A stretch of DNA of 64,000 bases, taken from the NCBI GenBank assembly GCA_933822405.4, contig CAKOGP040001803.1, forward strand, positions 124,001-188,000, given 5' to 3'. Origin of the DNA: Cylindrotheca closterium. Taxonomy: Eukaryota > Bacillariophyta > Bacillariophyceae > Bacillariales > Bacillariaceae. A model generated the notes under the pieces. It had not been told where the DNA came from, searched no databases, and saw nothing but the letters and a program-made list of their open reading frames with translations. Positions 63,646 through 64,000 of this stretch are shown here, in pieces. The translations under genes and the position numbers were made by a program. Within the stretch, counting starts at the first letter, position 1, and each line of letters begins with the position of its first letter.

Positions 63646-64000
63646 GGCTCACTACCTTATAACACAAGGTGATGGATCTTGTGTTGACACTGGAGCACAA
63701 TAACCGAAGGCAAGATTTTGCGGACCACTCGCTGGAGGTCTGTACGACGCTGGATAACACGTTTCGATTAGTCGAACATGTCGGAGAACCAACACGTAGT
63801 GTTGGCACGGACAGACGTCATTTCACGGAGTTCATGACCCATTCGAAGTCGAAGGAATCAATCAATCACATCACGACCCAACACGGAACCACAATCCACG
63901 ACTCTTTAAACTGGTAAACCGAAGATGTTTTGCACCTCCAATGCCTCTCACAATTCGAAATCGATACAAAGAACATCATGATTCCCTCCGTGATCGAAAC
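63646..64000. other. Upstream region of GCN1 at the window edge
   Basis: The GCN1 promoter should lie here. A plus-strand frame at 63669-63917 has no recognisable content and is not called. The window ends before any further gene start can be seen. Confidence 0.5.

Noticed and set aside
63669..63917. 82-codon plus-strand frame at the right edge
   Set aside because: No recognisable domain, and it overlaps the expected GCN1 promoter.
1..64000. CRISPR arrays, prokaryotic operons, rRNA genes or viral genes
   Set aside because: Introns, targeting signals and gene content are eukaryotic; no regularly spaced direct repeats or rRNA-like stretches were seen.

Overview
This window looks like nuclear DNA of a diatom, probably a raphid pennate one; I do not name a species. 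The evidence is as follows. Several precursors carry a signal peptide followed by an aromatic residue at the predicted cleavage point (A-FVP, A-FIN, A-WSP), which is the stramenopile secondary-plastid targeting signature. DUF6824-domain and LRR_5 (BspA-like) genes, both expanded in diatoms, are present. GT-AG introns are few and short (66-194 bp), intergenic spaces are short, and genes alternate strands. Starts given here are ATG codons. Several long open frames begin upstream at TTG or GTG and were shortened.

Layout. 1-7.7 kb is gene-poor and holds a DUF6824 cluster: an intact + copy, a frame-shifted pseudogene copy, and an intact - copy. 7.7-9.3 kb is a head-to-head pair of plastid-lumen FKBP-type proteins. 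9.4-23.4 kb has an LRR protein, a two-exon TPR/kinesin-light-chain-like protein, a truncated transposase-like HTH gene whose 3' end is a copy of the neighbouring gene's 3' end, a 1566-residue repeat-rich acidic protein, and an LRR_5 protein. 23.5-34.9 kb has two ubiquitin ligases, HRD1-type (ER) and UBR1-type (N-degron), around a small membrane protein. 35-42.7 kb has a plastid-targeted protein with an internal duplication, cytosolic seryl-tRNA synthetase, plastid-targeted TypA/BipA and a Sec63-domain protein. 42.7-46.4 kb has another DUF6824 gene and a three-exon sulfatase. 47.4-52.4 kb has plastid glucose-6-phosphate isomerase, protoporphyrinogen oxidase and a small lumenal protein. 52.5-64 kb has a CDF/TMEM163-like protein, eIF3g and a four-exon GCN1.

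The genes are mostly housekeeping: translation and its stress control (SerRS, TypA, eIF3g, GCN1), ER and cytosolic protein quality control (Sec63, HRD1, UBR1), and plastid biogenesis (FKBPs, PPOX, GPI). The less ordinary parts are the decaying DUF6824 cluster, the apparent transposase/neighbour gene fusion near 15.3-16.5 kb, the motif-repeat protein at 16.6-21.3 kb, a stop-free 66-bp intron inside UBR1, a sulfatase with an atypical active-site motif, a cysteine-free eIF3g, and palindromic CRE-like and GGTACC elements in intergenic DNA.
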